Below, in pieces: positions 43,170-51,922 of a stretch of DNA of 57,405 nt. The position numbers and the translations under genes were made by a program. Within the stretch, counting starts at the first letter, position 1; each line of letters starts with the position of its first letter. The stretch comes from an uncultured Bacteroidales bacterium (GTDB lineage Bacteria; Bacteroidota; Bacteroidia; Bacteroidales; Paludibacteraceae), in NCBI GenBank assembly GCA_946185835.1, contig CAMHKW010000012.1, forward strand, positions 1 through 57,405. The letters are read 5' to 3'. The notes below the pieces were generated by a model. The model did not search any database, had not been told where the DNA came from, and worked only from the letters and a program-made list of their open reading frames with translations.

Positions 43170-43652
43170 TTATCCGAGCAGGTCCTCTTTGAGGAAAGTG
43201 AGCGGCAACAGGTCGGCTACAGAGTCGATGATATATATCTGTTTCTGCCCGTAGAGTATGACCTCCGTCTTACCTCCATAGCGGTTCTCGGTCTCGAGCA
43301 TTACCTGGCGGCACGCTCCGCAAGGCGATATAGGTTTGTCGGTATAGCTTCCGGCTGTAAAAGCTGCGATGGCAATGGCTCTCACCGCCAAGTCAGGATA
43401 TTGTGCGTTGGCTGAAAACAGCGCGGTACGCTCGGCACATAAACCCGACGGATACGCAGCATTCTCTTGGTTAGCACCACCATGGATGCTTCCGTCTGAC
43501 AGACGCAACGCTGCCCCTACGGCAAAGCCCGAATACGGACTGTACGAACGATATATCATCGCCTTGGCAGCATCAACCAACTCGCGTCGGTCTGCCGACA
43601 ACTCTTCGTAGCTGCACACATGAATGCAACTCGTAATCTTAAGTTCTCTCAT
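43170..43652 (-). CDS. cdd: Cytidine deaminase
   Basis: 160 residues from the ATG at 43652; the open frame runs further upstream, but the promoter at 43704-43734 lies inside that extension, which excludes it. The catalytic zinc motifs are CAE (in SGLCAERTALFSA, about 71-73 in the shortened protein) and PCGACRQ (about 109-115). The short length and three Cys ligands fit the tetrameric class that converts cytidine and deoxycytidine to uridine forms. It is followed on the same strand by the LptF/LptG gene after 98 nt. Confidence 0.93.
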   Translation of the reverse strand: MRELKITSCIHVCSYEELSADRRELVDAAKAMIYRSYSPYSGFAVGAALRLSDGSIHGGANQENAAYPSGLCAERTALFSANAQYPDLAVRAIAIAAFTAGSYTDKPISPCGACRQVMLETENRYGGKTEVILYGQKQIYIIDSVADLLPLTFLKEDLLG

Positions 43653-43703
43653 GGGATTCGATTTTAGGTATGGTTTCAAAATGGCTTTTTGAGTAAAAGC
43701 GGG

Positions 43704-43734
43704 CAAAGTTACGATTTTTTTTCGATACTTCAAA
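43704..43734 (-). promoter_or_regulatory. Promoter of the cdd operon
   Basis: Minus-strand TTTG (43734-43731), 19-nt spacer, TAACTTTG (43711-43704). It is 50 bp from the divergent rel promoter. Confidence 0.85.
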
Positions 43735-43783
43735 TAGCGAAGGCTGTTTTTGAAAAAAATAGGACTTTTTTCGAGCCGAAGTA

Positions 43784-43814
43784 TTTGAAAATCGGGAAAA
43801 AAATTATAATTTTG
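43784..43814 (+). promoter_or_regulatory. Promoter of the rel gene
   Basis: TTTG (43784-43787), 19-nt spacer, TAATTTTG (43807-43814). Leader of about 118 nt to the ATG at 43939. Confidence 0.85.
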
Positions 43815-43938
43815 CGCGCCTGTTTTGTGCATCGGCATAGTCTGCAAACCATCGAACATGGTTTCGGGCATGCTCCCGGCACGTGAGCATAATGATGTGA
43901 ATCATTGCAATTAAATACTAACCAACACATTAACTACT

Positions 43939-46128
43939 ATGAAAACTGAAATCACCAAACAAGAAGAGCTGGCAATAGAGCAAGCGTTTGCCGACTTGCT
44001 TAAGTCGTATACTGCCACTCGACATCATCAGAAAGTAGACCTGATAACGCGGGCTTTTGAGTTCGCCAAGAATGCTCATGCCGGTGTGCGACGCCGAAGC
44101 GGCGAGCCTTATATCATGCACCCCTTGGCTGTTGCCAAGATAGTGGTGAGCGAGATAGGGCTGGGCTCGACATGTATATGCGCCGCCTTACTCCACGACG
44201 TGGTGGAAGACACCGACACCACCATCGAACAGATACAGCAGGAGTTCGGCGAACAGATAGCCGTCATCGTCGACGGACTAACCAAGATCTCGAGCAACCT
44301 GCTAAGCAAAGAAGCCAGCACACAGGCAGAGAACTTCCGAAAGCTGTTCGCCACCATGGCTACCGACGCCCGAGTGGTTCTGGTTAAGATAGCCGACCGA
44401 CTGCATAACATGCGAACTCTTGAGTTCCAACCCAAAGAGAAGCAACTCAAGATAGCCGGCGAGACACAATATATCTATGCTCCGCTTGCCTACCGACTCG
44501 GACTGTTTCCCATCAAGCAAGAGCTCGAGAACCTGAGTTTCAAATACAACCACCCCGCACAATACGAAGACATCTGCCGACGATTAGAGAACAAGCAGAC
44601 AGTACAGATGGAGCATTTCGAACTCTTTGCCAAACCCATACGCTTCGCATTGCAAAGCATGGGATACGACTTCGAGATGCAAGCGCGCATCAAGACACCA
44701 TACTCCATCTGGAAGAAGATGCAAGACAAAAACGTCAGCTTCGACGAGGTCTACGACCTGCTGGCTGTCAGAATAGTCTTCAAACCTAATACCGACCGCA
44801 GCGAGAAAGAACAGTGCTGGAACATCTACTCCGCCGTGACCGAGATCTATAAGCCACACCCAGAACGCATCCGCGACTGGATCTCTACACCGAAAGCCAA
44901 TGGTTACGAAGCCTTACACGTGACCGTGATGGGACCAGAAGGCGAATGGGTGGAAGTGCAAATCCGAACAACCAGAATGCACGACATTGCCGAACGAGGC
45001 TTAGCTGCACACTGGAAATATAAGATGGGAAACGACACCAACTCCGAACTCGACCGCTGGATAGACCAAATCCGAGACCTTATCAAACAGCATAGCCAAA
45101 ACACCGCCGACTTCCTCTCTGAATTCAAACTCAACCTCTTCTCGTCAGAGATCTTCGTATTCACCCCGCGTGGTGACTTCAATATCCTTCCTCAAGGAGC
45201 TACCGTACTCGATTTTGCTTATCAACTTCATACTGAGCTCGGCGAACACTGCGTCGGAGCTAAAGTCAACCATGCCCTACAGCCACTAAGCTATAAGATT
45301 AAGAGCGGCGACCAGGTCGAAATCATCACGGCAGAAAACCAGCACCCTCAGCGCGAATGGCTGCAATGGACCAACACCGCCAAAGCCAAGTCGCGACTCA
45401 ACGACTACTTCCGCCGGGGCGACCGGGAACTGATAGCTCAGGGCGAGAAGAAATTCAACGATGAGCTCAACCGGTTAGGCAAAAGCGAGATGCACGACAT
45501 CGCACTGCACCGACTGCTGCACTACTACGACTTCAAACAACCCGCACACCTGATGCTGCAGATAGGCAAAGGCGTACTCTCGCTCGAACCGCTCGAAGAA
45601 CTGCTCAAATCAAAAAAACAACGACAACGCAAAGAAGAGGCGCCTGCAAGCAAACCACAAATACCCAAGCTACTCGTACTGACCGACTACGGCAGAAACA
45701 AAGAATACACACTCGCCAACTGCTGCCACCCCATCCCGGGCGACGAGGTGTTCGCCTACCTCAACGACAAGAATATGTTTGTGGTGCATAAAAGCAACTG
45801 CCCCGATGCCGAACGTATCAAGTCCAGCTACGGCAAACGGCTATGCCCCGCCGAATGGGACAACAGCCGGACACAGACGTTCGTCGAGACAATAGCACTG
45901 CAAGGCATCGACCGGACAGGTGTCATCATCAAAGCGCTCGAGATAATAAGCACACACTACAAATGCAACTTGCAATATATGCAGATAAAAGCTAACGACG
46001 GACTTTTCGAAGGACGACTCAAACTCGATGTCTACGACTCCGACGAGGTACGCAAGATCTGCAGCGAGATAAGCGAGATACCGGAAATAAACTACGCCCG
46101 AAGAATAGAATCCCGAGGCGAGAAATAA
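43939..46128 (+). CDS. rel: RelA/SpoT-family (p)ppGpp synthetase/hydrolase
   Basis: 729 residues, a full-length Rel. The HD hydrolase domain (about 30-190) retains RRRSGEPYIMHPLAVAKI and LLHDVVEDTD. The synthetase domain (about 230-380) retains YDLLAVRIVF, STPKANGYEALHVTV and EVQIRT. A TGS domain (about 400-460, IFVFTPRGDFNILPQGATVLDFAY), a Cys-containing conserved region (NCCHPIPGD) and a C-terminal ACT domain (about 655-729) follow. With both active sites intact it should make and degrade (p)ppGpp, the stringent-response signal. Its own promoter lies at 43784-43814. Confidence 0.95.
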   Translation: MKTEITKQEELAIEQAFADLLKSYTATRHHQKVDLITRAFEFAKNAHAGVRRRSGEPYIMHPLAVAKIVVSEIGLGSTCICAALLHDVVEDTDTTIEQIQQEFGEQIAVIVDGLTKISSNLLSKEASTQAENFRKLFATMATDARVVLVKIADRLHNMRTLEFQPKEKQLKIAGETQYIYAPLAYRLGLFPIKQELENLSFKYNHPAQYEDICRRLENKQTVQMEHFELFAKPIRFALQSMGYDFEMQARIKTPYSIWKKMQDKNVSFDEVYDLLAVRIVFKPNTDRSEKEQCWNIYSAVTEIYKPHPERIRDWISTPKANGYEALHVTVMGPEGEWVEVQIRTTRMHDIAERGLAAHWKYKMGNDTNSELDRWIDQIRDLIKQHSQNTADFLSEFKLNLFSSEIFVFTPRGDFNILPQGATVLDFAYQLHTELGEHCVGAKVNHALQPLSYKIKSGDQVEIITAENQHPQREWLQWTNTAKAKSRLNDYFRRGDRELIAQGEKKFNDELNRLGKSEMHDIALHRLLHYYDFKQPAHLMLQIGKGVLSLEPLEELLKSKKQRQRKEEAPASKPQIPKLLVLTDYGRNKEYTLANCCHPIPGDEVFAYLNDKNMFVVHKSNCPDAERIKSSYGKRLCPAEWDNSRTQTFVETIALQGIDRTGVIIKALEIISTHYKCNLQYMQIKANDGLFEGRLKLDVYDSDEVRKICSEISEIPEINYARRIESRGEK

Positions 46129-46203
46129 TGTCCGCCTGACACTGCTAAACACACCTCAAAGCACATAATGGTACGATATTTGTAGAGCACTCGGAAGACG
46201 GTA

Positions 46204-46222
46204 CGCCAATGTGCAATTGGCG
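46204..46222. repeat. CGCCAAT/ATTGGCG hairpin in the rel-DUF1573 gap
   Basis: A 7-bp stem around GTGCA, preceded by GTA. It is the same type as the hairpins at 12484-12588, with a 5-nt loop. Confidence 0.75.
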
Positions 46223-46262
46223 GCAAGAAAAAAAATACATAACATAAAACAAACATAAGACA

Positions 46263-47360
46263 ATGAAAAAGAATTTAATTGTTTGTGCACTGCTACTTGT
46301 CAGTGCAGCACTGATGGCTCAGAAGCCGGTGATTACGTTCAAGGAGACGGATCACAACTTTGGTAAGATTCATGAAGAAGACGGCAGAGTGTCGTATATC
46401 TTCGAGTTTAAAAACGAAGGCATGGAGCCTTTGGTATTGAGCAACGTGCGCGCCTCATGCGGCTGCACCACACCCAAATGGACACGTGAGCCTATCGAAG
46501 CCGGTCAGACCGGTAACATCACCGTGACCTACAACCCTAACGGCCGCCCTGGTAACTTCCAAAAGACCATCACCATCACGAGCAACGCCGAACCTGCAAC
46601 CACCAAAATCACCATACGCGGCGAGGTAATACCCAAGCAAGCTAAACCCACCATACGCTATAACGTTAAGATGGGCGACTTGAGCCTGAAAAGCAGCAGC
46701 ATCGAGTTCGGCACCATATACAAAGAGGCAAGCAAAAACGCTACGCTCGACTACACCAACCTCACCGACCACGACATCACCGTCGGAATAGCCGGTGCCG
46801 ACAACTACGACTTCCTCACCACTCAGCTCTCGCTCACTACCCTCAAACCCAACGAAGTGGGAACACTGAACATCAACTACGCAGCTTCATTATGCCCGGT
46901 ATGGGGAGAACAGACCTACAACTTGTATTTCATCGTCAACGGCGAGAAGAAACTCACCGACGAATTCAAAATCACACTCAAAGCCGACGTAGCTGAAGAC
47001 TTCACCCGACTGAGCGCCGAAGACCTGCAGGTAGCACCTATCGCAGTGGTCAACGACGGCATGGGAAGCCAAGTGAAGGTCAACCTCGGCACCGTGAAAG
47101 CCGGTAGCAAACTCACACACAAGCTGCACATCAAGAATGCAGGTGTACAGCCTCTGCAGATACGCCGTATCCAATCCACAACCGACATCAAAGCCGCAGC
47201 CGGAAAGACAAGCGTAAAGAGCGGTAAGACGGCCGACATCAAACTCGAAATCAACAACGCCAACAACGCAGCAGGCACCTATACTCGACCCGTCACCATC
47301 ATCACCAACGACCCAAAGAACCCGCGTATCTTCGTGTCGGTGACATGGACAGTGGAGTAA
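46263..47360 (+). CDS. DUF1573 domain exported protein
   Basis: 365 residues with a signal peptide (MKKNLIVCALLLVSAALMA, about 19 residues). The DUF1573 pattern is clear early (FKETDHNFGKIHEEDGRVSY, then NVRASCGCTTPKW, EAGQTGNITVTYNPNGRPG at about 25-100), followed by two more immunoglobulin-like segments (about 130-235 and 255-365). DUF1573 proteins are widespread in Bacteroidota and resemble ASPM-SPD-2-Hydin beta-sandwiches; their function is unknown. The conserved CGCT is present. It ends at a strong terminator. Confidence 0.92.
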   Translation: MKKNLIVCALLLVSAALMAQKPVITFKETDHNFGKIHEEDGRVSYIFEFKNEGMEPLVLSNVRASCGCTTPKWTREPIEAGQTGNITVTYNPNGRPGNFQKTITITSNAEPATTKITIRGEVIPKQAKPTIRYNVKMGDLSLKSSSIEFGTIYKEASKNATLDYTNLTDHDITVGIAGADNYDFLTTQLSLTTLKPNEVGTLNINYAASLCPVWGEQTYNLYFIVNGEKKLTDEFKITLKADVAEDFTRLSAEDLQVAPIAVVNDGMGSQVKVNLGTVKAGSKLTHKLHIKNAGVQPLQIRRIQSTTDIKAAAGKTSVKSGKTADIKLEINNANNAAGTYTRPVTIITNDPKNPRIFVSVTWTVE

Positions 47361-47388
47361 AACGATAAACAGCACAGTAATAACCATC

Positions 47389-47427
47389 CTCGGGATTCCG
47401 GGTCCACGGAATCCCGAGTGTTTATTT
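47389..47427 (+). terminator. Terminator after the DUF1573 gene
   Basis: A perfect 12-bp stem CTCGGGATTCCG (47389-47400) with CGGAATCCCGAG (47407-47418), loop GGTCCA, then TGTTTATTT. Confidence 0.87.
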
Positions 47428-47469
47428 AACAACCATAGTTTCCTCATTGCAAACAAATTGTCAAATCTT

Positions 47470-48555
47470 ATGCAACATCCTGAGAACTCAGAAGAATACA
47501 AAGGTCTGACGGTCAACGAGGGAGTCGTCTCTCCCCCTTCTGTCAATCCCTACTCTACTTTTCGGCGTCGGCGTCAGACGCTGAGCGTCGATGACTATGT
47601 CGACGGCATCCTACGCGGCGATATCTCTATACTTGGCAGGGCAGTGACGCTGGTAGAGAGCAACCTCGCCTCCGACCAACAGATAGCCCAACAGGTCATC
47701 GAACGCTGTCTGCCCTATTCGGGCAAGTCGGTTCGTTTAGGCATCACCGGCGTACCCGGAGCCGGCAAGTCGACGTTCATCGAGAGTTTAGGCACCATGC
47801 TTGCCGGCAGTGGCAAGCGGTTAGCCGTACTCGCCATCGACCCCAGCTCGGAACGTACACGAGGCAGCATCCTTGGCGACAAAACACGCATGACAGAGCT
47901 GTCGACAGCTAAGAACGCTTTTATCCGCCCTTCACCATCGGCAGGATCACTCGGCGGCGTAGCGCGTAAGACACGAGAGACGATAGTGCTATGCGAGGCG
48001 GCAGGATACAACACCATCTTCGTAGAGACGGTAGGCGTCGGACAAAGCGAGACAGCGGCACATTCGATGGTCGACTTCTTCCTGCTGCTCCAAGTCACCG
48101 GCACCGGCGACGAGCTGCAAGGCATCAAGCGTGGTATCATGGAGATGGCTGACGGCATCGCTATCAACAAATGCGACGGACAGAACGTAGAGAAAGCACA
48201 GGTGGCACGAACACAGTTTAAGAACGCTCTGGCATTGTTCCCGCCCACCGAGTCGGGATGGAAACCCGACGTGAGGACATGCTCGTCGGTGGAAGATACA
48301 GGCGTGATGGACGTATGGAAGATGGTGGAAGACTATATCACCTTCACCAAACGCAACGGCTATTTCGACCGCAAACGCACTCAGCAAGCCAAGTACTGGA
48401 TGTACGAGACCATCAACTCAGCCCTGCTGCAACATTTCTACCACGACCCGCAACGCGAAGCCGAGATAGCCCTCGCCGAACAACGAGTGCTCAGCAACGA
48501 ACTATCGTCATTCGTGGCAGCCAACCGACTGCTCGACGAATACTTCAAAAGATAA
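47470..48555 (+). CDS. meaB: MeaB/ArgK-family GTPase
   Basis: 361 residues from the ATG at 47470; a TTG 12 nt upstream in the same frame is also possible. The P-loop GVPGAGKST (about residue 95-103), the segment LAIDPSSERTRGSILGDKTRM and VETVGVGQSE identify the G3E GTPase that protects and reloads methylmalonyl-CoA mutase with its cobalamin cofactor. The mutase subunits are not in this window, although they are usual neighbours. A 14-bp tandem repeat begins inside its stop codon. Confidence 0.93.
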   Translation: MQHPENSEEYKGLTVNEGVVSPPSVNPYSTFRRRRQTLSVDDYVDGILRGDISILGRAVTLVESNLASDQQIAQQVIERCLPYSGKSVRLGITGVPGAGKSTFIESLGTMLAGSGKRLAVLAIDPSSERTRGSILGDKTRMTELSTAKNAFIRPSPSAGSLGGVARKTRETIVLCEAAGYNTIFVETVGVGQSETAAHSMVDFFLLLQVTGTGDELQGIKRGIMEMADGIAINKCDGQNVEKAQVARTQFKNALALFPPTESGWKPDVRTCSSVEDTGVMDVWKMVEDYITFTKRNGYFDRKRTQQAKYWMYETINSALLQHFYHDPQREAEIALAEQRVLSNELSSFVAANRLLDEYFKR

Positions 48556-48609
48556 TCTGCCAAAGAGAATCTGCCAAAGAGAATCTGCCAAAGAGAATCT
48601 GCCAAAGAT
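48554..48609. repeat. 14-bp tandem repeat starting in the meaB stop codon
   Basis: AATCTGCCAAAGAG at 48554, 48568 and 48582, with AATCTGCCAAAGAT at 48596. The first unit begins with the last two bases of the meaB stop codon. Confidence 0.92.
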
Positions 48610-48637
48610 GGCAAAAGATGACCTTACTCATAATCAC

Positions 48638-49016
48638 GGGATGTCAGCCGCCGGTTGAAAACCGGCGGCATCATCCCGCCATCTCAAAATCTCGACATCT
48701 CGCCATCCCGAAATCTCGTCATCTCGACATCTCGTCATCTCGAAGAACAACCCCCTCGTCACCCACGACACGTAGAGACGAGGCTGCGACTCGTCTCATG
48801 TCAACCCCCTCGCCATCTCGTCATCTCGACATCTCGCCATCTCGACATCTCGTCATCTCGACATCTCGACATCAGGGTACACCGGACATTGTAGCAAATG
48901 AAACATTGTCTTGATTGCGGCAATGGTATTGCCGCCTTTGCATCATCTCGTCATCTCGACATCCCGTCATCTCGACATCCCAACCCCTCGTCATCTCGAC
49001 ATCTCGTCATCCCGAG
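48638..49016. repeat. Hairpins and octamer arrays with C-rich spacers downstream of meaB
   Basis: A hairpin with 10-bp arms (GCCGCCGGTT around GAA, 48647-48669) flanked by GGGATG/CATCCC is followed by nine octamers (48670-48741, GACATCTC, GTCATCTC, GAAATCTC types), a C-rich spacer (48742-48757), the GAGACGAG/CTCGTCTC palindrome (48775-48797), another C-rich spacer, eight octamers (48812-48875), a GCGGCAAT-GGT-ATTGCCGC hairpin (48917-48935) and nine more octamers (48942-49013). No gene is visible in 48610-49081. Confidence 0.88.
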
Positions 49017-49058
49017 AAAAAACAAGAGGGTGTGTCAAAATGCAGACACGCCCTCTTG
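49017..49058 (-). terminator. Terminator of the GH53 gene
   Basis: A 14-bp stem (49023-49036 with 49045-49058, one G-U pair) around an 8-nt loop. The minus strand continues with a run of six T. Confidence 0.88.
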
Positions 49059-49081
49059 CTGTTCATTATCGCCTCTGTGGT

Positions 49082-50335
49082 TTAGAACACTGCTATCTTC
49101 TTGCCGTTTTGCAGATAGATACCCTGTGGCAAGTTACGTGCCGAGGGCAACAGCCTGCCGTCGATAGTAAAGACCGGTGCATTCTTGTCGAGCGTAGCGG
49201 CTTGGTCTGACATATTGTCGACACCCGACGGGTCAGGTTCTTCGGGCAACAGGTTCTTTAGCGAGAACATAGCCTCCGACACACGACCGTTATTGGGGTT
49301 GAACAGTCCGTGGTTATACCAGGGTTCATACACATGATTGTTATACGGGTTTTCTTCGGGGAACCAATACAGCAACCCCGTTACCTTCTGTTGACTTTTG
49401 ATAAGCTCCACCAACTCGTCGAGGAAAGCCTTCTGACCGGCAGGCGAAGCCGGCCATACGGTCTGGAAGTCGTACGTGGCATTCTTGTTATACCAGTTGT
49501 TAAAATAGCCCGTCTCCACTATCATCAGCTCTTTCTCTGGAAACGAGGTAGCCAACGACTCGAGAGTCCTTTTCAGCGTCGCTATATTATTGTGCCACTC
49601 CGGATAGTAGCTCAGTCCGATGATATCGTAATCAATAGTCGACAGACGGTTGTATATCTTTACTGTTCCCGTGGTGTTGTTGGTACGCTCGGTATGGATG
49701 ATGATCTTCGCCTCGGGGCATACCTCGCGACAAGCCTTACCGGCATTGGTAAGCAGCGCACGGAAACGGTCCCAGTTGGCATCTTTGTCGTAATGGCAGT
49801 AGTACGTCTTTTTACCTTCGGTGCCCCATAGCATGCCGTACGAGATCTCGTTGCCTGTCTGGATATAGTCGGGGGTAGCGCCATTTGCCACCAGCTGCTC
49901 AAGTACGTATTTAGTATAGGTATACACCGTGTCGAGCAGCTGCTGCTCTGTGAGCGTAGCCCACGATGCCGGAATCCACTGGTTAGAGGGGTCAGCCCAC
50001 GTATCGCTATAGTGGAAGTCGAGCATGAGCTTCATCCCCGCATCTTTCACTCGCTTAGCAAGAGGCAACACATAGTCGAGCGTCTGCACCACTCCCACAC
50101 CCTTCTGCACCTCAACAAACAGACGAAGACGGGCGATGTTAAACCCCGCATCACCGGCAAAGAAACTTACAAGGTCGTTGATACGCTTACCGTTGGCATC
50201 GATATAAACAGCACTACTGGCTTCGTACGACGGTATCATCGAGATGTCGCCACCTACGTATTTGTTTTGTGCTGAGAGAGAGAACGTACTTACCAACAGA
50301 AAGAGAGCAAGCACAGAGAGTGACATTTTTTTCAT
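49082..50335 (-). CDS. GH53 endo-beta-1,4-galactanase
   Basis: 417 residues with a signal peptide (about 1-22, MKKMSLSVLALFLLVSTFSL). The GH53 pattern is clear: GGDISMIPSYE, ARLRLFVEVQ, LMLDFHYSDTWADPS (about 97-111), TGNEISYGMLW with the acid/base Glu (about 158) and MIVETGYF with the nucleophile Glu (about 271). It hydrolyses beta-1,4-galactan side chains of type I arabinogalactan or pectin. The final 40 residues (FTIDGRLLPSARNLPQGIYL...) resemble the end of a T9SS sorting domain. It stands alone, with no SusC/SusD genes beside it. Confidence 0.93.
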   Translation of the reverse strand: MKKMSLSVLALFLLVSTFSLSAQNKYVGGDISMIPSYEASSAVYIDANGKRINDLVSFFAGDAGFNIARLRLFVEVQKGVGVVQTLDYVLPLAKRVKDAGMKLMLDFHYSDTWADPSNQWIPASWATLTEQQLLDTVYTYTKYVLEQLVANGATPDYIQTGNEISYGMLWGTEGKKTYYCHYDKDANWDRFRALLTNAGKACREVCPEAKIIIHTERTNNTTGTVKIYNRLSTIDYDIIGLSYYPEWHNNIATLKRTLESLATSFPEKELMIVETGYFNNWYNKNATYDFQTVWPASPAGQKAFLDELVELIKSQQKVTGLLYWFPEENPYNNHVYEPWYNHGLFNPNNGRVSEAMFSLKNLLPEEPDPSGVDNMSDQAATLDKNAPVFTIDGRLLPSARNLPQGIYLQNGKKIAVF

Positions 50336-50388
50336 GGTAGAGAGTTTTAACAGGTACGCTTATCGGCACCCTTGGGTATAACATGCGG

Positions 50389-50420
50389 CAAAAGTACTAT
50401 TTTTTTTCGAAACGACCAAA
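50389..50420 (-). promoter_or_regulatory. Promoter of the GH53 gene
   Basis: Minus-strand TTTG (50420-50417), 20-nt spacer, TACTTTTG (50396-50389). Confidence 0.8.
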
Positions 50421-50436
50421 CAGCAGAAAAACAGTA

Positions 50437-50466
50437 TTGCGTTTCGGATAATTATTATTACCTTTG
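50437..50466 (+). promoter_or_regulatory. Promoter of the dtd-tcdA operon
   Basis: TTG (50437-50439), 19-nt spacer, TACCTTTG (50459-50466). It lies 17 bp from the divergent GH53 promoter. Transcription from here would include the three hairpins at 50483-50604. Confidence 0.78.
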
Positions 50467-50482
50467 CAGTGCACTTCAGAAA

Positions 50483-50604
50483 CGCGAGCACCCCTGCTCG
50501 CGATTGAAAGAAACAGAAGAAACTTCAGGGTGCACTTCAGGAACGCGAGCACCCCTGCTCGCGACCAAAAGGAGCGCACAGGAGCGCGAGCACCCCTGCT
50601 CGCG
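50483..50604 (+). repeat. Three identical hairpins in the dtd leader
   Basis: CGCGAGCA-CCCC-TGCTCGCG at 50483-50502, 50544-50563 and 50585-50604. The first two copies also share the preceding GTGCACTTCAG(A/G)AA, so a segment of about 61 bp was duplicated. All three lie in the roughly 190-nt 5' leader between the promoter and the dtd start. Confidence 0.93.
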
Positions 50605-50661
50605 ACCGGAACAGAACGAAAGAAAAATCACGTATATCAGTTACTAACGTCATTTATCATT

Positions 50662-51111
50662 ATGCGTATTGTCATTCAGCGTGTACTCTCAGCATCGGTT
50701 AGCATTGCCGGCGAGCAGGTCGGAAGCATCTCCCAAGGCTTTGTGCTGTTGGTAGGTATCACCCACTCCGATGGCGAACAGCAGGTTCGTCGGATGGCAG
50801 CCAAGGTAGCTCAGATACGTATCCTGAGCGACGCTGCGGGTAAGATGAATGTCGCCCTCCGCGATGTCGCCGGTGCCGCAGTGCTCAGCATCTCGCAGTT
50901 CACCCTCTATGCCGACTGCCGTCATGGTCACCGCCCCTCTTTCATCGAGGCAGCGCGGGCTGAGCATGCCGAGCCGCTATACGAGCTTTTCAACGAGCTG
51001 CTTCGCGACTACGGCTTACATGTCGAGACCGGACGCTTCGGAGCCGACATGCAAGTGAGCCTCGTCAACGACGGTCCGGTAACCATCATCCTCGACTCAG
51101 AAGAGATATAA
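50662..51111 (+). CDS. dtd: D-aminoacyl-tRNA deacylase
   Basis: 149 residues from the ATG at 50662 (MRIVIQRVLSASVSI); the open frame continues upstream through the hairpin repeats, which do not encode family sequence. SQFTLYAD (about 78-85) and NDGPVTIILDS (about 137-147) are the two conserved active-site segments of DTD. The enzyme removes D-amino acids wrongly attached to tRNA. The leader is unusually long and structured for this family. tcdA begins 25 nt after its stop. Confidence 0.95.
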   Translation: MRIVIQRVLSASVSIAGEQVGSISQGFVLLVGITHSDGEQQVRRMAAKVAQIRILSDAAGKMNVALRDVAGAAVLSISQFTLYADCRHGHRPSFIEAARAEHAEPLYELFNELLRDYGLHVETGRFGADMQVSLVNDGPVTIILDSEEI

Positions 51112-51136
51112 GGATACTAACACCACACATAGTAAT

Positions 51137-51922
51137 ATGTCCAACCCTATCTTTAGCCGTACTCAGCTGCTACTCGGCAGCGAAGCCATGGAGCGTCTTA
51201 TGCGTTGCCGCGTCATCTTATTCGGCGTCGGTGGCGTGGGCAGCTGGTGCGCCGAGAGTCTCGTGCGTACCGGCATCACGCACCTCACCATCGTCGACTG
51301 CGACACCGTCAACCTGACTAATATCAACCGTCAGCTCCCTGCCACCACCTCCACCGTAGGCGAAGCTAAGGTCGAGGTGTTACGTCGCCGACTGCTCGAC
51401 ATCAACCCCCAAGCCGACATCGTGGCACTCAGGCAGATCTACACCGCCGACACCGCCGACGCTTTCAGACTCGAGACCTACGACTACGTCATCGACGCCA
51501 TCGACAGCCTGCAACACAAGGCCGACCTCATACTACATGCCACGTCGCTCGGCGTCGCTCTGTTCTCGTCGATGGGTGCGGCTCTCAAACTCGACCCCTC
51601 GCGTATCGGAGTGACCGAGTTCTGGAAGGTAAGAGGTTGCCGATTAGCCGCGGCTCTGCGGCGTCGGTTCAAGCGAATGGGGGCTTATCCTCAGCGACGC
51701 TTCCAATGTGTATATAGCGACGAGCTGCTACCTAATTTAGGTGCCAACGACAGCTCTGACGACAGCAACGAGAGCAAAAACGAGAGCGAAAGCAACGAAA
51801 GCAGTGAGAGCAGCATGCTGCCCCAAAAGTCGCAAGTCAATGGCACCGTAGCTCATATCACCGCTATCTTCGGCTTCACTCTTGCTTCACTCGTAGTAAG
51901 GGATGTTATTTCACAACACTGA
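51137..51922 (+). CDS. tcdA: tRNA threonylcarbamoyladenosine dehydratase (ThiF/E1 family)
   Basis: 261 residues. The E1-like nucleotide-binding motif GVGGVGSWCAESLVRTG (about 31-47), VDCDTVNLTNINRQL (about 53-67) and DAIDS (about 119-123) match TcdA, which converts t6A in tRNA to its cyclic form using ATP. A stretch at about 200-230 is a Ser/Asp/Asn/Glu-rich low-complexity insertion (SSDDSNESKNESESNESSES). It is downstream of dtd, so the operon carries two tRNA-quality functions. Its 3' end overlaps the convergent GH20 gene by 12 bp. Confidence 0.92.
   Translation: MSNPIFSRTQLLLGSEAMERLMRCRVILFGVGGVGSWCAESLVRTGITHLTIVDCDTVNLTNINRQLPATTSTVGEAKVEVLRRRLLDINPQADIVALRQIYTADTADAFRLETYDYVIDAIDSLQHKADLILHATSLGVALFSSMGAALKLDPSRIGVTEFWKVRGCRLAAALRRRFKRMGAYPQRRFQCVYSDELLPNLGANDSSDDSNESKNESESNESSESSMLPQKSQVNGTVAHITAIFGFTLASLVVRDVISQH

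Noticed and set aside
43653..43871. N-terminal extension of cytidine deaminase
   Set aside because: The added residues are not family-like and the consensus promoter at 43704-43734 lies within them. The ATG at 43652 fits the family.
50464..50661. N-terminal extension of Dtd through the hairpin repeats
   Set aside because: The translated part only reflects the repeats (xRAPLLA pieces), while MRIVIQRV is the standard start of the family.
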